Source: Liolophura sinensis | Taxonomy: Eukaryota > Mollusca > Polyplacophora > Chitonida > Chitonidae | Direction: 5' to 3' | Length of the DNA: 64,000 nt | Assembly: GCF_032854445.1 (NCBI RefSeq) | Contig: NC_088304.1 | Location: 18,823,850-18,887,849, forward strand | In this document: piece by piece, positions 23,424 to 34,294 of the stretch | Layout: each line of letters begins with the position of its first letter | Numbering within the stretch: position 1 is the first letter of the stretch | Position numbers and translations under genes: made by a program | Notes under the pieces: generated by a model | What the model was told of the DNA's origin: nothing | Seen by the model: only the letters and a program-made list of their open reading frames with translations | Database searches by the model: none

Positions 23424-24779
23424 ATGCTTGCCCTCGGGGAGATGAGCTCTTGGAGGCTTCCATATCAGGGTTATCCTCAAACCATGGTTCACCTATCGGA
23501 GTCAGAAACTCATGAAAATGTTGTTCATAGCGACATGCAAGAAAACGATGCTTCAGCGACTGAACAGCCTTGCTGTCAACAGGGGGATAGTGGGAGACAA
23601 AACATAATATCTTTCTCATCTAACAGTAATCTGACTTCATTGGCACATAACTCCGACCCTGCGTCTTGTGGAGGGAGTCAGCTATCCCACCAGAGGGCGC
23701 CACTAGAGGCACAGTTTCAAGCTGGTTTATCGTCACGACCCAGCAGTACAATCATGTGCCCTTACGGCTTGGATGGCCTTGGCAATGCGGCCGCGCACGA
23801 ACACCGCTGTGGCTCTCGTGAAAACAGATCCTACAATGATATCCTGCTGGATGAAATAGCAGTGGAAGATTTAATTTGTTTTCAAGTGCCTTGTCATTGT
23901 CCACCTAAAGAAAGTGCTCCTGACATGACTAATCGTCCTCCAGAAAGTTTTCCTCCTGGAAATGTGCACCTTCATGGTACAAGAGCTTCAAGAGAAGGTG
24001 TTTCTCTACCAAGTGCACCATACGATGATGTTTTCCCTGCAAGCGCACCGCAGAGTGGTGTTCCTTCTAGAAGTTCGCGGGATAGTGATATTCGTTCCAG
24101 AAGTGTTACTCGTGTAAGCACAGCAATCGATGATACAGTCTTTGGAAGCATAGCAATGGATGGTGTGATTGCTGGATCTACACTCGATGATGGCATTCTG
24201 CCCGGAAGTGTACTGAACGATGATATTTTCTCCCGTACAATGGATTCCAAAAGTACTATACAGGAAGGACTATGTGATAAATATACAAATAATAGTGAGG
24301 ATGTCCCTTACAAAAATGACCTGAGCGGAGCGCTGCCGTTTAAAAAACTTTTATATGATGGTGTCTCGTTTCTGGCGAACCCCGTCGGTGTAGAAACTTA
24401 TGTCGTGAGTCAAGTTACCAAGCCCTCTTCCGTCGAAACACAGTCTGATTTAACAGATTCCGGTGAACAAACAACTGAAAGACAAGAGACAGGATTATCT
24501 CCTCGGGAGTTCAAACACTCCGACTTGCTCGTCCCCAATATCGGCGCACTGGCGTCGGTCGTGACAAAGGTACACTTTGAAAATCAGACAAATAATAATC
24601 CCGGTGCCGATCAACGACTGGAACATCCCAATAGAAATACCCCACAAAGACAGATTAGAATGTTGGACATTATCGACTGTGTTATACAGAACACCATAGC
24701 GGAACATAGCGAAAGACAAAGCGTGGAAGACAAGGACAGTAAGAGTCCATACTCCCAGGATCCAGATCATCAAGTGTGA
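23424..24779 (+). CDS. Unidentified 451-residue disordered protein with a CoRNR-like C-terminal helix
   Basis: An ATG at 23424, directly after an in-frame TAG, opens 451 codons. A second ATG 20 codons on (ACCATGG) has better start context, and an acceptor-like 'ttccatatcag' lies between them, so the true start or exon border is uncertain. The length in AT-rich DNA and the balanced polar composition make chance unlikely. The N-terminal third is Ser/Gln/His/Cys-rich. The middle (about residues 190-275) holds a degenerate ~10-residue repeat around a DD/DG pair (YDDVFPAS, IDDTVFGS, MDGVIAGS, LDDGILPGS, NDDIFSRT). Near the C-terminus, RQIRMLDIIDCVIQNTI fits the corepressor nuclear-receptor-interaction pattern (compare LEDIIRKAL of NCoR, from memory). 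I see no signal peptide or membrane segment and do not recognise the protein. It is probably a last or only coding exon. Confidence 0.6.
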   Translation: MLALGEMSSWRLPYQGYPQTMVHLSESETHENVVHSDMQENDASATEQPCCQQGDSGRQNIISFSSNSNLTSLAHNSDPASCGGSQLSHQRAPLEAQFQAGLSSRPSSTIMCPYGLDGLGNAAAHEHRCGSRENRSYNDILLDEIAVEDLICFQVPCHCPPKESAPDMTNRPPESFPPGNVHLHGTRASREGVSLPSAPYDDVFPASAPQSGVPSRSSRDSDIRSRSVTRVSTAIDDTVFGSIAMDGVIAGSTLDDGILPGSVLNDDIFSRTMDSKSTIQEGLCDKYTNNSEDVPYKNDLSGALPFKKLLYDGVSFLANPVGVETYVVSQVTKPSSVETQSDLTDSGEQTTERQETGLSPREFKHSDLLVPNIGALASVVTKVHFENQTNNNPGADQRLEHPNRNTPQRQIRMLDIIDCVIQNTIAEHSERQSVEDKDSKSPYSQDPDHQV

Positions 24780-25540
24780 TCCAGCCTCTGACAATTTAGT
24801 GAAGTGCACAGTAATATATCATCCTGCTACACTGTGCAATGCAGTTACACATCTGTCACGTCAACTCTCATTTCCTGAGGAAAAACTGCCTTCAGTTTTT
24901 CGCGCTCCCAAATCATGTAAATGACACTGGCTGAAACCAGCCGTCTTCAATGTGGCATGACTTCAAATCGATTAAGATTGATCACTTACCACATACTGAG
25001 CGTTATAATTCAGAAATGAAGCGGAAGTTATTCACCGGAGTAAAGAAGCGGATAACACATGAGCTTTCTTTAATGCCGAAAGGCCATTTGATATCGTCAG
25101 TTTAAAATTTACGTTTAGAACACAGTAACGTAAATTCCTGGTTTAAATTTTAGGGGAAAAAAACTTTTTTTTTTTAGTTTCCTAAAAAAATTCTTCATGA
25201 TGTGTGATTGAGTGGCGGGGTGGGGTCGGGGAGGCATACTTGTATGTAGCAGTCATTTTGAAAAATGGCGTGGCTAGACACGTAGCAAGTTTTTTCGCAC
25301 AATAACAAAGGTATCTCACTTTCGCTTCTGTATATTTTTTATTCCACCTTTTTTTCGCCAATGTCCCTTTATGCGTATAAATTATCGTTAATTACAAAAT
25401 TCATGTCTTTTTTGTATTAGATTTCAGAGGAATGTTCTATTTTTGATGCCCTGCATGTTAAGGGTAGCATCTTAAAATGTACTGCATGCACTGAGCCCAG
25501 TTTTAGCACACATATATCCCACAGTGACGCACGGGGAATA
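24780..25540. other. Presumed 3' UTR and intergenic sequence
   Basis: It follows the stop at 24779. No clear AATAAA was seen close by. Nothing else is supported. Confidence 0.3.
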
Positions 25541-25705
25541 TTTATTTATTTATTTATTTATTTGAATGGTGTTTTACGCCGTACTCAAGAATATTTCACA
25601 TACGATCGCGGCCAGCTTTACGGTTGTGTGTGTGCGTGTGGGGGGAGGGGGGGGGGGGGTGAGGCAAAGCCCGGGGCAAACCCACGACCATCCGTAGGTT
25701 TGACA
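25541..25705 (-). mobile_element. Degenerate SINE family 1 copy with an internal G-rich expansion
   Basis: In minus orientation it has a TTTATT tail, 'ggtgttttacgccgtactca', the ATATTTC block and, further on, 'acccacgaccatccgtaggt' from the SINE body. A GT/G-rich run (about 25625-25660) replaces part of the body. The head is absent. Confidence 0.7.
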
Positions 25706-25905
25706 TGATACACATGATGTGCTGTATTCGTACTTATTACATCAAAGCACACATATTCTATTTTGTATATTAGAATCCTTACATGTTAGTATAAATGTTA
25801 AGAATGGTATCTCCAAAGGACTTAAAATAGTGAGCTGACGTTTTTGCATTCATGTCTTTCCTCAGGCGAGTACTTAGTAAACTATTTTTAATGTTTGATA
25901 ATAAG
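25706..25905. other. Non-coding spacer
   Basis: Nothing recognised. Confidence 0.3.
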
Positions 25906-25907
25906 AG

Positions 25908-26032
25908 GCCTGACCGAGGCTTCATGAAGTGAACTTAGTTAAGTAAGACAGCGTATGTTGTGGAGATATGAAGTTAATGTATGTAGGCAAGGGCTACTTA
26001 ACTCTAAATACGATTCATGAAACTGGCCCCTG
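25908..26032. mobile_element. Possible MITE with imperfect inverted ends
   Basis: The left end (GGCCTGAC...'ggcttcatgaagtgaactta'...GTTAAGTA) and the reverse complement of the right end ('ggggccagtttcatgaat'...TTTAGAGTTAAGTAG) share the GGCC, TTCATGAA and TTA-TTAAGTA blocks. There is no coding capacity. A related right end and interior occur in the minisatellite at 10832-11340. The superfamily and target-site duplication are not determined. Confidence 0.45.
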
Positions 26033-26056
26033 AATAACTGATAACTTGCGAACGAA

Positions 26057-26113
26057 TGAATTAATGATTATGGCTTAACGCCACATCTGCGATATTTCAG
26101 CCATATCGTGGCG
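26057..26113 (-). mobile_element. 57-bp SINE-core insertion with 14-bp target-site duplication
   Basis: The perfect 14-bp direct repeats 'aacttgcgaacgaa' at 26043-26056 and 26114-26127 bracket a 57-bp insert. On the minus strand the insert reads CGCCACGATATGGCTGAAATATC ... GGCGTTAAGCC plus an ATT-rich tail. This aligns with the 3' domains of the other two SINE types, so it is a third variant truncated at the same place. Confidence 0.7.
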
Positions 26114-26129
26114 AACTTGCGAACGAACA

Positions 26130-26585
26130 TTGAAGAAGAAATTATATTTTGATAAATATGTTTTGCTATTATATTTAATATTGATCTCTATTCAATCTGA
26201 TTGAAGATGAATGTCATAATATATTTTCTCTTTGTCTCCAGATTTTATGTAATGTGTTCACAAAATTTAATTTTCATATCGTAGCGATAATGATAAATTA
26301 AAATTTATCAAAATGCGTAGCTATGGTGACAAACTGTTTTGACTTTGTTGATTTTGAAACATTGTGACGTTATGACAATGGCGTCATAACCATATAACTA
26401 ACGAAAACGGGCAAGAACTTCATTTTACTTCATTCGAACTAAGACATCTCGATTACGAATGTACAAAACAACATTCGTACAATTTTGGGTCGGATATCGT
26501 ATCGATACTCGTACACCTTTGATCTTTTCTTTTAAATGCTCCCGAGAATATATTTCTTGTTGAGATTCCTTTTGCTGTATCATCT
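26130..26585. other. AT-rich non-coding stretch
   Basis: No gene or repeat seen. Confidence 0.35.
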
Positions 26586-26620
26586 ACTATATATACTCTC
26601 CCAAAAGAGAAACGCAACAT
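26586..26620 (-). repeat. Candidate terminal sequence of the Tc1-like element
   Basis: 'tatatactctcccaaaagag' followed by AAACGCAACATCC has the layout of the terminal repeat of the other Tc1-like element here (TATA-ACT ... CAAAAGA-AAC). I could not find its inverted partner beyond 27772, so the other end is eroded or lost. Confidence 0.35.
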
Positions 26621-26789
26621 CCGATTCGTTTTATCCAAATATGAATTTTTCAACATCATCTTAAATACAAAAATAAGCATCACATCACACTGAAATTTTT
26701 CACACTGGTTGTTCAGACTTTTAAGTTAATTACAATGTCAAAATTTATCACATTAAAGTCCATAGCACTCAGATGACGTCACTGCAAAG

Positions 26790-27772
26790 TCAATATCTGC
26801 TATGCCCACCATTAACCCGTAACACAGCGCGAATCCGTCTCGGCATAGACATAATCAATCGGCGAATACGGTCTTGCGGAATTCTTCTCCATTCTTGGTC
26901 AAGAGCCTGCAGCACTTCTTGCTGAGTTTGTGGCGCTAGATGACGGCTGCGCAAGCGTTTTCCCAAGTCATCCCACAAATGTTCTATTGGGTTCAAATCT
27001 GGTGATTTGGACGGCCAGGGCAGCACTGTTACGTTCTGGTTCTGGTATGCGGCTGAGCGTTGTCGTGCTGAAAAACTTCCCTACGAAGGTCCATTATGGG
27101 CAGCATGTGTGGCGTCAAAACCTCATCTCTGTATCGAGCGGCGTTAAGGTTACCTGGGATGTGCACCAGTTGAGATTTTCGGGCGTATGATATGGCACCC
27201 CACACCATCATACTTCCTCCACCGAAATTGTCGACTTCAAGGACGCAGTTCCTTGCGAACCTCTCATTTCGGCGTCTGTAGACGCGTGTACGGCCATCTC
27301 TTTTCTCCAGCATGAATCTGGATTCATCGCTGAACCAGACTCGCCTCTAATTTCCCAGATTCCAGTCCTTTAATCTGTTGCACCATCGTACCCTTGCGCG
27401 TCGATGCTGTTGTCTCAGTACTACGCCAAAGTAAGGACGTCTGGGACGTAAGCCGTTTTCACGGAGATGGTTCCTGACTGTCTGTGCCGATATTCGTCGG
27501 AGACCTGGGACATTTGAGGCTGTTTCTGTTGCTGTTACGGTTCGGTTTCTGAGATGAAGTAACCGGATGTAACGGTCTTGGGCTGCTGTTGTGACCCTAG
27601 GTCGGCCATAACGTTGACGGTCAGCTGTTGAACCGGATTGCTGGTACCGTTGCCAGAGCCGGGAAATCGTGCTCCGGTGAACATGATAAAGTCTAGCGAC
27701 TGCATTCTGTGATTCACCGGCGAGGAGTCGACCAATGACGATGTTCCGGGTAGCGGTGTCTAGTCTTGGCAT
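26790..27772 (-). pseudogene. Tc1/mariner-like transposase remnant, DDE type
   Basis: Minus strand, ATG at 27772. The N-terminal ~140 codons hold helix-turn-helix DNA-binding segments (GRLLAGESQNAVARLYHVHR ... STISRLWQRY) and a GRPRVTT linker. The first catalytic Asp lies in VWFSDESRF (about 27326) and the second in QHDNAQPHT (about 27062). The Glu is in SPDLNPIEHLWDD. Such proteins cut and paste the element at TA sites. Three things kill this copy: a TAG at 27347-27349 just before the first Asp motif (by context a lost Trp codon, TGG to TAG), a deletion of roughly ten codons with a frameshift near 27027-27045, and therefore a shortened Asp-to-Glu spacing. The C-terminus (NGGHSRY) ends at 26790. 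Family identity is secure; the subfamily is not assigned. Confidence 0.9.
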
Positions 27773-28064
27773 ATCTTGGCAGGTTGGAGAAGCAACTTAG
27801 TGACTGAATTCAACGGAACGGTTATGTGTCTTTTATACCCATTAAATCCGCTTAAAAATACGGCATGATTCGCAGGTGCAACTGTCCTAAGTTTTTCTCT
27901 ACGAATCCCTCGCGCAGCGTTACACAAAGGCCGACCCTTAAGTCACGTGTGACCAACAGACACTATCTGGTGTTTAAATTCAATTAGCGTACATTTACAT
28001 TATAATATGATCATGTTGTCATGTCTCAATCACGCCAATTTTTTGAAGAATTTATGATTGATCT
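27773..28064. other. 5' flank of the Tc1-like remnant
   Basis: Probably the element's untranslated left part, read on the minus strand, followed by host DNA. No left terminal repeat is recognisable. Confidence 0.35.
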
Positions 28065-28086
28065 TATATATATATATATATATATA
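28065..28086. repeat. Short (TA)n tract
   Basis: About ten TA dinucleotides. Confidence 0.9.
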
Positions 28087-28089
28087 TTA

Positions 28090-29300
28090 TGTCGCTCAAA
28101 CTCTTTAAATGCTCAAATGGTTTTAACTTTATTATATTTGTTGCTGGCTACTTTATTTGCATTAATTAATGCATGCGGGGAGAATATTTCATTGTGTTTC
28201 CTTGTGTATTTTTTCCGTTATCACTTATTCATTTTTAAATCAGTCTATTTTCTCTCAAGTCATTCCATGACCAAAGAGTGAGCTGTTTCATATCTTGTCA
28301 CTGTTTCTCTTGTCATATATATATATTTGTACAGCTACATATATACAGGATAATCGTCGTTTTTGGGATAAACTGTGTTAAATCGCCCTTCTACGTTACA
28401 ATCCCATTGTCCTTTCCCGGAAGTCTCTCGTCTCTTCGTCAGTATGTATATGTATGCTCTCCCATGTTGAGTGAATGCCATTTAATAACCTAATTCATTT
28501 CGTAGCCAAAGTTCTCAAAATGACGCCTTGTTCGAAAATCATTATTCGAAAGAAAATCGAGTTCAGTAACAAAAAGATATGTAACTTCTAACCCGGTGTG
28601 TTTAGATTTTTATAAACATGTCGACTTCGTTACCATTGGAAACTGCCTAAAAATAATTACAATAATTTTCCAAAACTTTTGAACAGTCTGAGAACTGATT
28701 GCATGGATTTTTTTCATTTCGAAGTGAGTGTTTATATAGATGATCTAAAGAGCCAGATTAATGTTGTTGGTCGTTGACATTCTTGTGAACTAAATACTTA
28801 TGATATTCAATTCAAATATTTTAACTTTGTAGATTTTTGTTTGTCTTGCTAATTAACAGAATGCTGCTATCATTTTAAAAATGTAAGAAAATATTTTATA
28901 ATTTACTGTCATCTGTGTTACATTACTGACGTTATTTAGATACCAGTGTCTCATAGTATGAGACACTTTGGAATATTTAATAAATCGACTGTTTAGCATA
29001 TACCATTTTTTCTTTTAAGCATGCTGTGAATTCTGTTAGAAACAGAACACATATTTAATACAAGGAGGGTATAACTGCTTATTTGGTTTCAAGTTCAGAT
29101 AAAATATTTAACAAATCTACAATGTATGATAATAAAACAAAAACTGTTATACATGTTGTCTTTGCTCTTCTTTCTCGGAGGTGAAGCAGAGAGAAAGAGA
29201 AACCGAAAAAAATGAGAAACCCCCTGGCTTAAAGGTGCAGCCGGATGAGCACATGGTAGAAAGGATAGGTATCATTAAAGACTCATCGTACTACGGTAAG
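28090..29300. other. AT-rich non-coding stretch
   Basis: No supported gene. Two hydrophobic short ORFs (28021-28493) look like chance products of T-rich DNA. Confidence 0.4.
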
Positions 29301-29900
29301 GCGTTGTCCGTCCGTCCGTCCGTCCGTCCGTCCATCCGTCCCCCCGACCTTCCGTGCACTTTTTGGCGTTGTTTTATGTGCAGAATCGCTTCACTTAGAC
29401 ATTTGAAACTTGAGATGTTTATCCTGACCTATTGTTATTTCCTTACTATTAGTAAATTTGCCCGTTTCAAACGCCGAAAAATAAAAATACCCAAACTTTC
29501 GCGCTGTGCTCTGCCGTATACAACCAGTACGTGCAGCTTGCACTTTTCTTTATAGCACGTAAAAATTTAACCTAGCTGAACTACTGTTCTTAGCTGTTGC
29601 TGCTGGAGGTGATATCATGGCTTCCACCTGGGTAGTAGAAAAGCATGATTTCGATACATTTTAACAAACCCTTTCCCCCAAAACAATGCAGAAATTTATA
29701 GTGTATAAAACAACCTATAATTTTTACGTGGCAGTAATACCCAGTCAGTTCCCCGAAGTTATCAGTTAGGCAAACCTTGGACCCGATTTCACGAAATGCG
29801 CATGTGTAACGTTATATGTCTATACCACTGGCACGAAAGCCTGGTGAAAATGCATTCCAACAACAAATACTCTACAGAGTAACGTCCCTTGTGATGTTTT
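29301..29900 (+). repeat. Dispersed repeat with CCGT microsatellite, copy A
   Basis: It opens with a (CCGT)n tract at about 29307-29335. Several blocks then match 31900-32410 in order: 'ccttactatt'...AAATTTG, 'aactttcgcg', 'tgctgctggaggtgatatca' against a diverged copy, 'cagaaatttatag', and 'gcgcatgtgtaac'. The copies are strongly diverged and no coding capacity is evident. Confidence 0.5.
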
Positions 29901-30245
29901 GCTTTTCAATGGCGTTAACACTGTATCTGCGATTTCCTTCACTTTTTAATTTCAGGAGCTAATTCACACATACCTAGCATTGATCGGCCCAGAAACCTTT
30001 TCGACTGTAGACGCTGAACTGCATACCTTTATTATATAAATATATGATCTTTGTTTTGCTCAGTAAATAATAATCACGTACAAAAAGTGGATATCATTGT
30101 TACATTCGTCGAGGAATCTTATCAAAGAGTCCAAGAAAACATTCTGCATAAAGCAAGAATCTCGGTGCAAGAACACAGAGATTTATCGTCAGAATTAACG
30201 GACATCTTCACAACTTATCATATACACTTACAATTTCACCAGACA

Positions 30246-31150
30246 AAAGTTTTTACTGACAACGAAAGGATTGAGGCATGGTACACAACATTTACTGAGA
30301 ACGAAAGGATGCAGGCATGGTACACAACATTTACTGACAACGAAAGGATTCAGACATGGTGCACAACATTTACTGACAACGAAAGGATTCAGGCATGGTA
30401 CACAACATTTACTGAGAACGAAAGGATGCAGGCATGGTACACAACATTTACTGACAACGAAAGAATTGAGGCATGGTACACAACATTTACTGAGAGCGAA
30501 AGGATTCAGGCATGGTACACAATATTTACTGATAACGAAAGGATGCAGACATGATACACAATATTTACTGACAACAAAATGATGCAGGCATGGTACACAA
30601 CATTTACTGACAACGAATGGATTCAGGCATGGTACACAACATTTACTGACAACGAATGGATTCAGGCATGGTACACAACATTTACTGACAACGAATGGAT
30701 TAAGGCATGGTAAACAACATTTACTGACAACGAAAGGATTCAGGCATGGTACACAATATTTACTGACAACGAAAGGATGCAGGCATGGTACACAATATTT
30801 ACTGACAACGAAAGGATGCAGGCTTGATACACAATATTTACTGACAACGAAAGGATTCAGGCATGGTACACAATATTTACTGACAACGAAAGGATGCAGG
30901 CATGGTACACAATATTTACTGACAACGAAAGGATGCAGGCATGGTACACAATATTTACTGACAACGAAAGGATGTAGGCATGGTACACAATATTTACTGA
31001 CAACGAAAGGATGTAGGCATGGTACACAACATTTACTGACAACGAAAGGATTCAGGCATGGTACACAATATTTACTGATAACGAAAGGATGTAGGCATGG
31101 TACACAATATTTACTGATAACGAAAGGATGTAGGCATGGTGCACAATATT
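30246..31150. repeat. 39-bp minisatellite, about 23 units
   Basis: The unit is 'tacacaacatttactgacaa' plus CGAAAGGATTCAGGCATGG (39 bp = 13 codons), with ACA/ATA, GATTCAG/GATGCAG and similar variants. Because the unit is a multiple of three, frames stay open over 100-300 codons on both strands (for example CVPCLHPFVVSKY on -). One + strand ORF starts in unique sequence at 30051 and runs into the array. I see no evidence that it is a gene. Confidence 0.95.
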
Positions 31151-31456
31151 TGTAGAGCAGCATCCTTGACGCGGACTATTCACACAAATAATACACAGCT
31201 ATATTTATTCACTTATTTGTTCATTTTTTTTTTCACTATTATCCCACCGTAAGGTAATGCAAATCTCCAGAATTAAAACCCTAACGGACTCAGTGAAAGC
31301 CCTCCTTAAGTCCTCCTTAGTGGACCTACGACGGAATTTATTATATCACTTGTTCAGCGAGGGTACACAAACTAGCTTTGTTAGGAACGGATAGTTTGCG
31401 TATCGTTAGTTTACAAGCTATCAGATTAAACAATATCAGTTCTTAAAATGATTTGA
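31151..31456. other. Non-coding spacer
   Basis: Nothing recognised. Confidence 0.35.
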
Positions 31457-31620
31457 TTTATTCCTTTAATTGATTAGTGTTTTACGCCGCACAGAAGAAT
31501 ATATCTCTGATACGACGGTGGCCTATATTATGGTGGGAGGAAACCGGTCAGAGATCGGATCGGCCATCCGCAAGTTGCTGGAAGACCTTCCCGCTAACGA
31601 CAGAAGAGGAAACTAATATG
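31457..31620 (-). mobile_element. Degenerate SINE family 1 fragment
   Basis: In minus orientation: TTTATTCC tail, 'gtgttttacgccgcacagaa', ATACGACGGTGGCC, 'attatggtgggaggaaaccg', then body sequence CGGCCATCCGCAAGTTGCTGG and CCTTCCCGC. The head is missing. Confidence 0.75.
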
Positions 31621-31833
31621 GTAAAGTTACGCGTTCGACTACGAATTGTGCAAAGCTAACAGGTACGTTATAACGGATGATTTTCGTGGTCAGCAGACTC
31701 TATCACTATTGTACGTGTAAGTTTAGTACTTAAGTAAGGTGTGTTTTTTTAGAGCGGTGTATTATATGTATTTCAAGCAGTATAGTCATGCTGACTTTAA
31801 GGTAGTTCTAGCTGGAAGTTGTTGATATGCCTA

Positions 31834-32410
31834 CTCTTTACAGCGCATGTGCCGCTCTCTACGCTTACTTCACATAACTGCTTGACCTATAGAACCTGTG
31901 CGGAGTAAGAAGGCTTGTATACGTAACACTACCGCATTGATTTCCCTTACTATTTATGTAATAAATTTGTCAACTTGAAAAATATATATCCGCTAACTTT
32001 CGCGTGGTACAATGCCATACCACCACATGCGGCTGGCATTTTTCTCTACAACATATCGAAAAATTGACCTAGCATGACCACCACTTTTTGAACTGCTGTT
32101 GTTGGAAGTGGAGTCACAGTATTATGTTACCTTGGTATCCTCCGGAGTGGGGAGAGGGGGGGGGAGTAACATCGGCAAAAAAGTTTCAGTTATATCCAAA
32201 ATTCTGATATATTTTAATTAGGCGCAAACTAACAGAGCAGAAATTTATAGGGCATCCACACACAAAAATGTCTGTGTGGCAATATTATCCAATCACAACT
32301 CCTTCACTCTTCAGCTTGAGTAATACTGCCACATACCAAATCTTAGACCCTACTGCTCGAATTGCGCATGTGTAACCCTTAGGCTGAGCCTCATTACTGC
32401 TGTCCTCGCG
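31834..32410 (+). repeat. Dispersed repeats: third copy of the 15223 motif, then copy B of the 29301 repeat
   Basis: 31834-31880 matches the ~50-bp repeat at 15223 ('cagcgcatgtgccgctctct'). From about 31935 to 32410 the sequence follows copy A at 29301 in the same order and orientation ('aactttcgcg', 'gcagaaatttatag', 'gcgcatgtgtaac'). Confidence 0.5.
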
Positions 32411-32815
32411 CGGAACTATTTAATCCGAAATCATCAATAAAAACATTTTAGATGTTGGTTAGACTCGTCTTGCGCATATGTTGGAGATAAAAAGAATGAA
32501 TGTGTATAAAGTACATGCACTGCTAGAAAACTTTGAGACACAGTTCAACTTCATCATGCAACGTGACCTCAGTGACCTCGGCGTTGATTAAGATTATTGC
32601 ACAAAATTTGGTAGTGGTGGCAGAGATATGAAGTGATCCTGGGGCAAATGTGCTCGAAATGAGTTTTACAATCAGCTTTTGTCGGTAAAATTGTACTGTG
32701 ACATCCAGTGCATTAAACTTTGTCCTGGGATATAATAGACACATCTGTTTTTGTTGAGACGTTCATTCTAACACCTTATGCCAAGATGTCATGACTGTGC
32801 AAAGTTACTGATACT
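32411..32815. other. Non-coding stretch
   Basis: Nothing supported. Confidence 0.35.
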
Positions 32816-33440
32816 GTTACTGTGACTTCCCTGTGTAGAAGAAATGATAGGAGACAACGGAAGACCTGTGTGAGAAACGAGTATGGGCCAGTGGGGAGGT
32901 AATTGTTCAGACGTCATGGTCCGTCAATGGCAGGTGCTAGACACTGAGTTCATGGGAAACCCCAATCTCTCAGCTCCCTGTCACCGAGCCAATCCGATAT
33001 GACTGTCGACTTGCAGTAACTTTTAGCCGAAAGCTTACAGGTGATATTTTTTCCCCACGAAACCTGAACATCTCAGAATCACGTGAACTCAGACTGTGGA
33101 TATCCACATGGACAGAGGCCAGATCCTACGTTTATCTGAGCTCTATACGACATAGAAATTACCTTTAAGTTATAGATCAATCAGTTCAACGTCACGGTCA
33201 TGTCACCAGAGTCATGAGTAACGGCGGACAGACTCGATGACGGGAAGCTGAGAGAATAAGATTTACATGAAGCCTGTAGCACATAAGGGAAAGGTGCTAC
33301 TGCCATGGAAGGTGACCAGTGCAAACTTTTTTATGAGGAAGAAGCGATAAGAGACTGAAAAAACCGCGGGAGAGACGAGTATAGGCTAGTATGAAGGTAA
33401 CTGTTAAAACGTCACGTGGTTCGTCAGTGGCCCCTTAACA
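32816..33440 (+). repeat. Diverged direct duplication of a ~110-bp segment
   Basis: About 32840-32950 and 33340-33440 share, in order, 'gagacga/aacgagtat', GGCCAGT or GGCTAGT, GGAGGTAA or GAAGGTAA, 'ctgtt...acgtca', TGGTCCGTCA or TGGTTCGTCA and 'tggc'. The copies are about 490 bp apart. Confidence 0.45.
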
Positions 33441-33930
33441 TGACGTACAGCAAACATGTAAGACGCCCCGGACGCGTGAAGGACCACCTGATCTTCTTAA
33501 TAACAGTGTGGTTGAAAAAATGTCCTCTTAATGTCACAGCGTAGGAAAATGGCTACTTTGAAATCGCTGTCAGGGACAGTATATTCGTTGGATTCGTATA
33601 ATTTTCAGTTCTCTAGATAGTTTGGGTAGTTCTGTAGAGCTTAAGTGACGTTTTCTTGTATAACCACTGCTCAGCAATCGCTGACGGAGTGAAAAACATG
33701 GGACTTTTTCCCTATCCGTCAACATGGGGTGGCCATTTTGTTTTCGCTCACACTAGGGCGATCACGTGATCTCCAAATTTCGGACCGCCTTACAGAATAT
33801 GACAAATATTAATAGTCGGCTAAAGGTTCTACAGCAGTTCAACGTAGGAATGGTTTTCGTCGGACTCAATGTTGTAATAGGCTCCTGCCATGGTATCATC
33901 CTTCACACCGCGGCTGTCTGCATTGGTCAG
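33441..33930. other. Non-coding stretch
   Basis: Nothing supported. Confidence 0.35.
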
Positions 33931-33934
33931 ATTT

Positions 33935-34135
33935 GAACTCAGAGTCATAGGGGTATAATCGTCATCCATGTTTTGTGGCCGAGGTCATGGAGGTATAGGG
34001 ATTATTCACGTTTGTGACCAATGCCAAAGTGCTAAATGAGTTATCCACGTTCGTCGCCGATGTCATATAGCTATAATTCGGATTATCCAGAGTTTGGGGT
34101 CGAAGTCGTAGGAACACAAGGGTTATCCATGTCCG
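33935..34135. repeat. Degenerate ~50-60-bp tandem repeat, about four units
   Basis: Recurring words GAGGTCAT or GATGTCAT, 'ggtatagggattattcacg', TTATCCACG or TTATCCAGA, and TTTGTGGCCG or TTCGTCGCCG recur at loosely even spacing. It is strongly decayed. Confidence 0.45.
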
Positions 34136-34294
34136 GGACTCGGAATGCCAGCGTTTGAAGATCTGTTTCTCTCATTCTGTAAGCGTGAATATATATAGTG
34201 TTACAGCTAGATAACTATAATTAGCAGGCGCTAGAATTATTCGGCATTTGTTTCATCGATTCATTGCTGTTTTAGTTCATCACAAACATTTGTT

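Noticed and set aside
30051-31163. 167-codon + ORF and 311-codon - ORF
   Set aside because: They are mostly the 39-bp array. The ~65 unique codons at the start of the + frame show no domain, signal or splice support.
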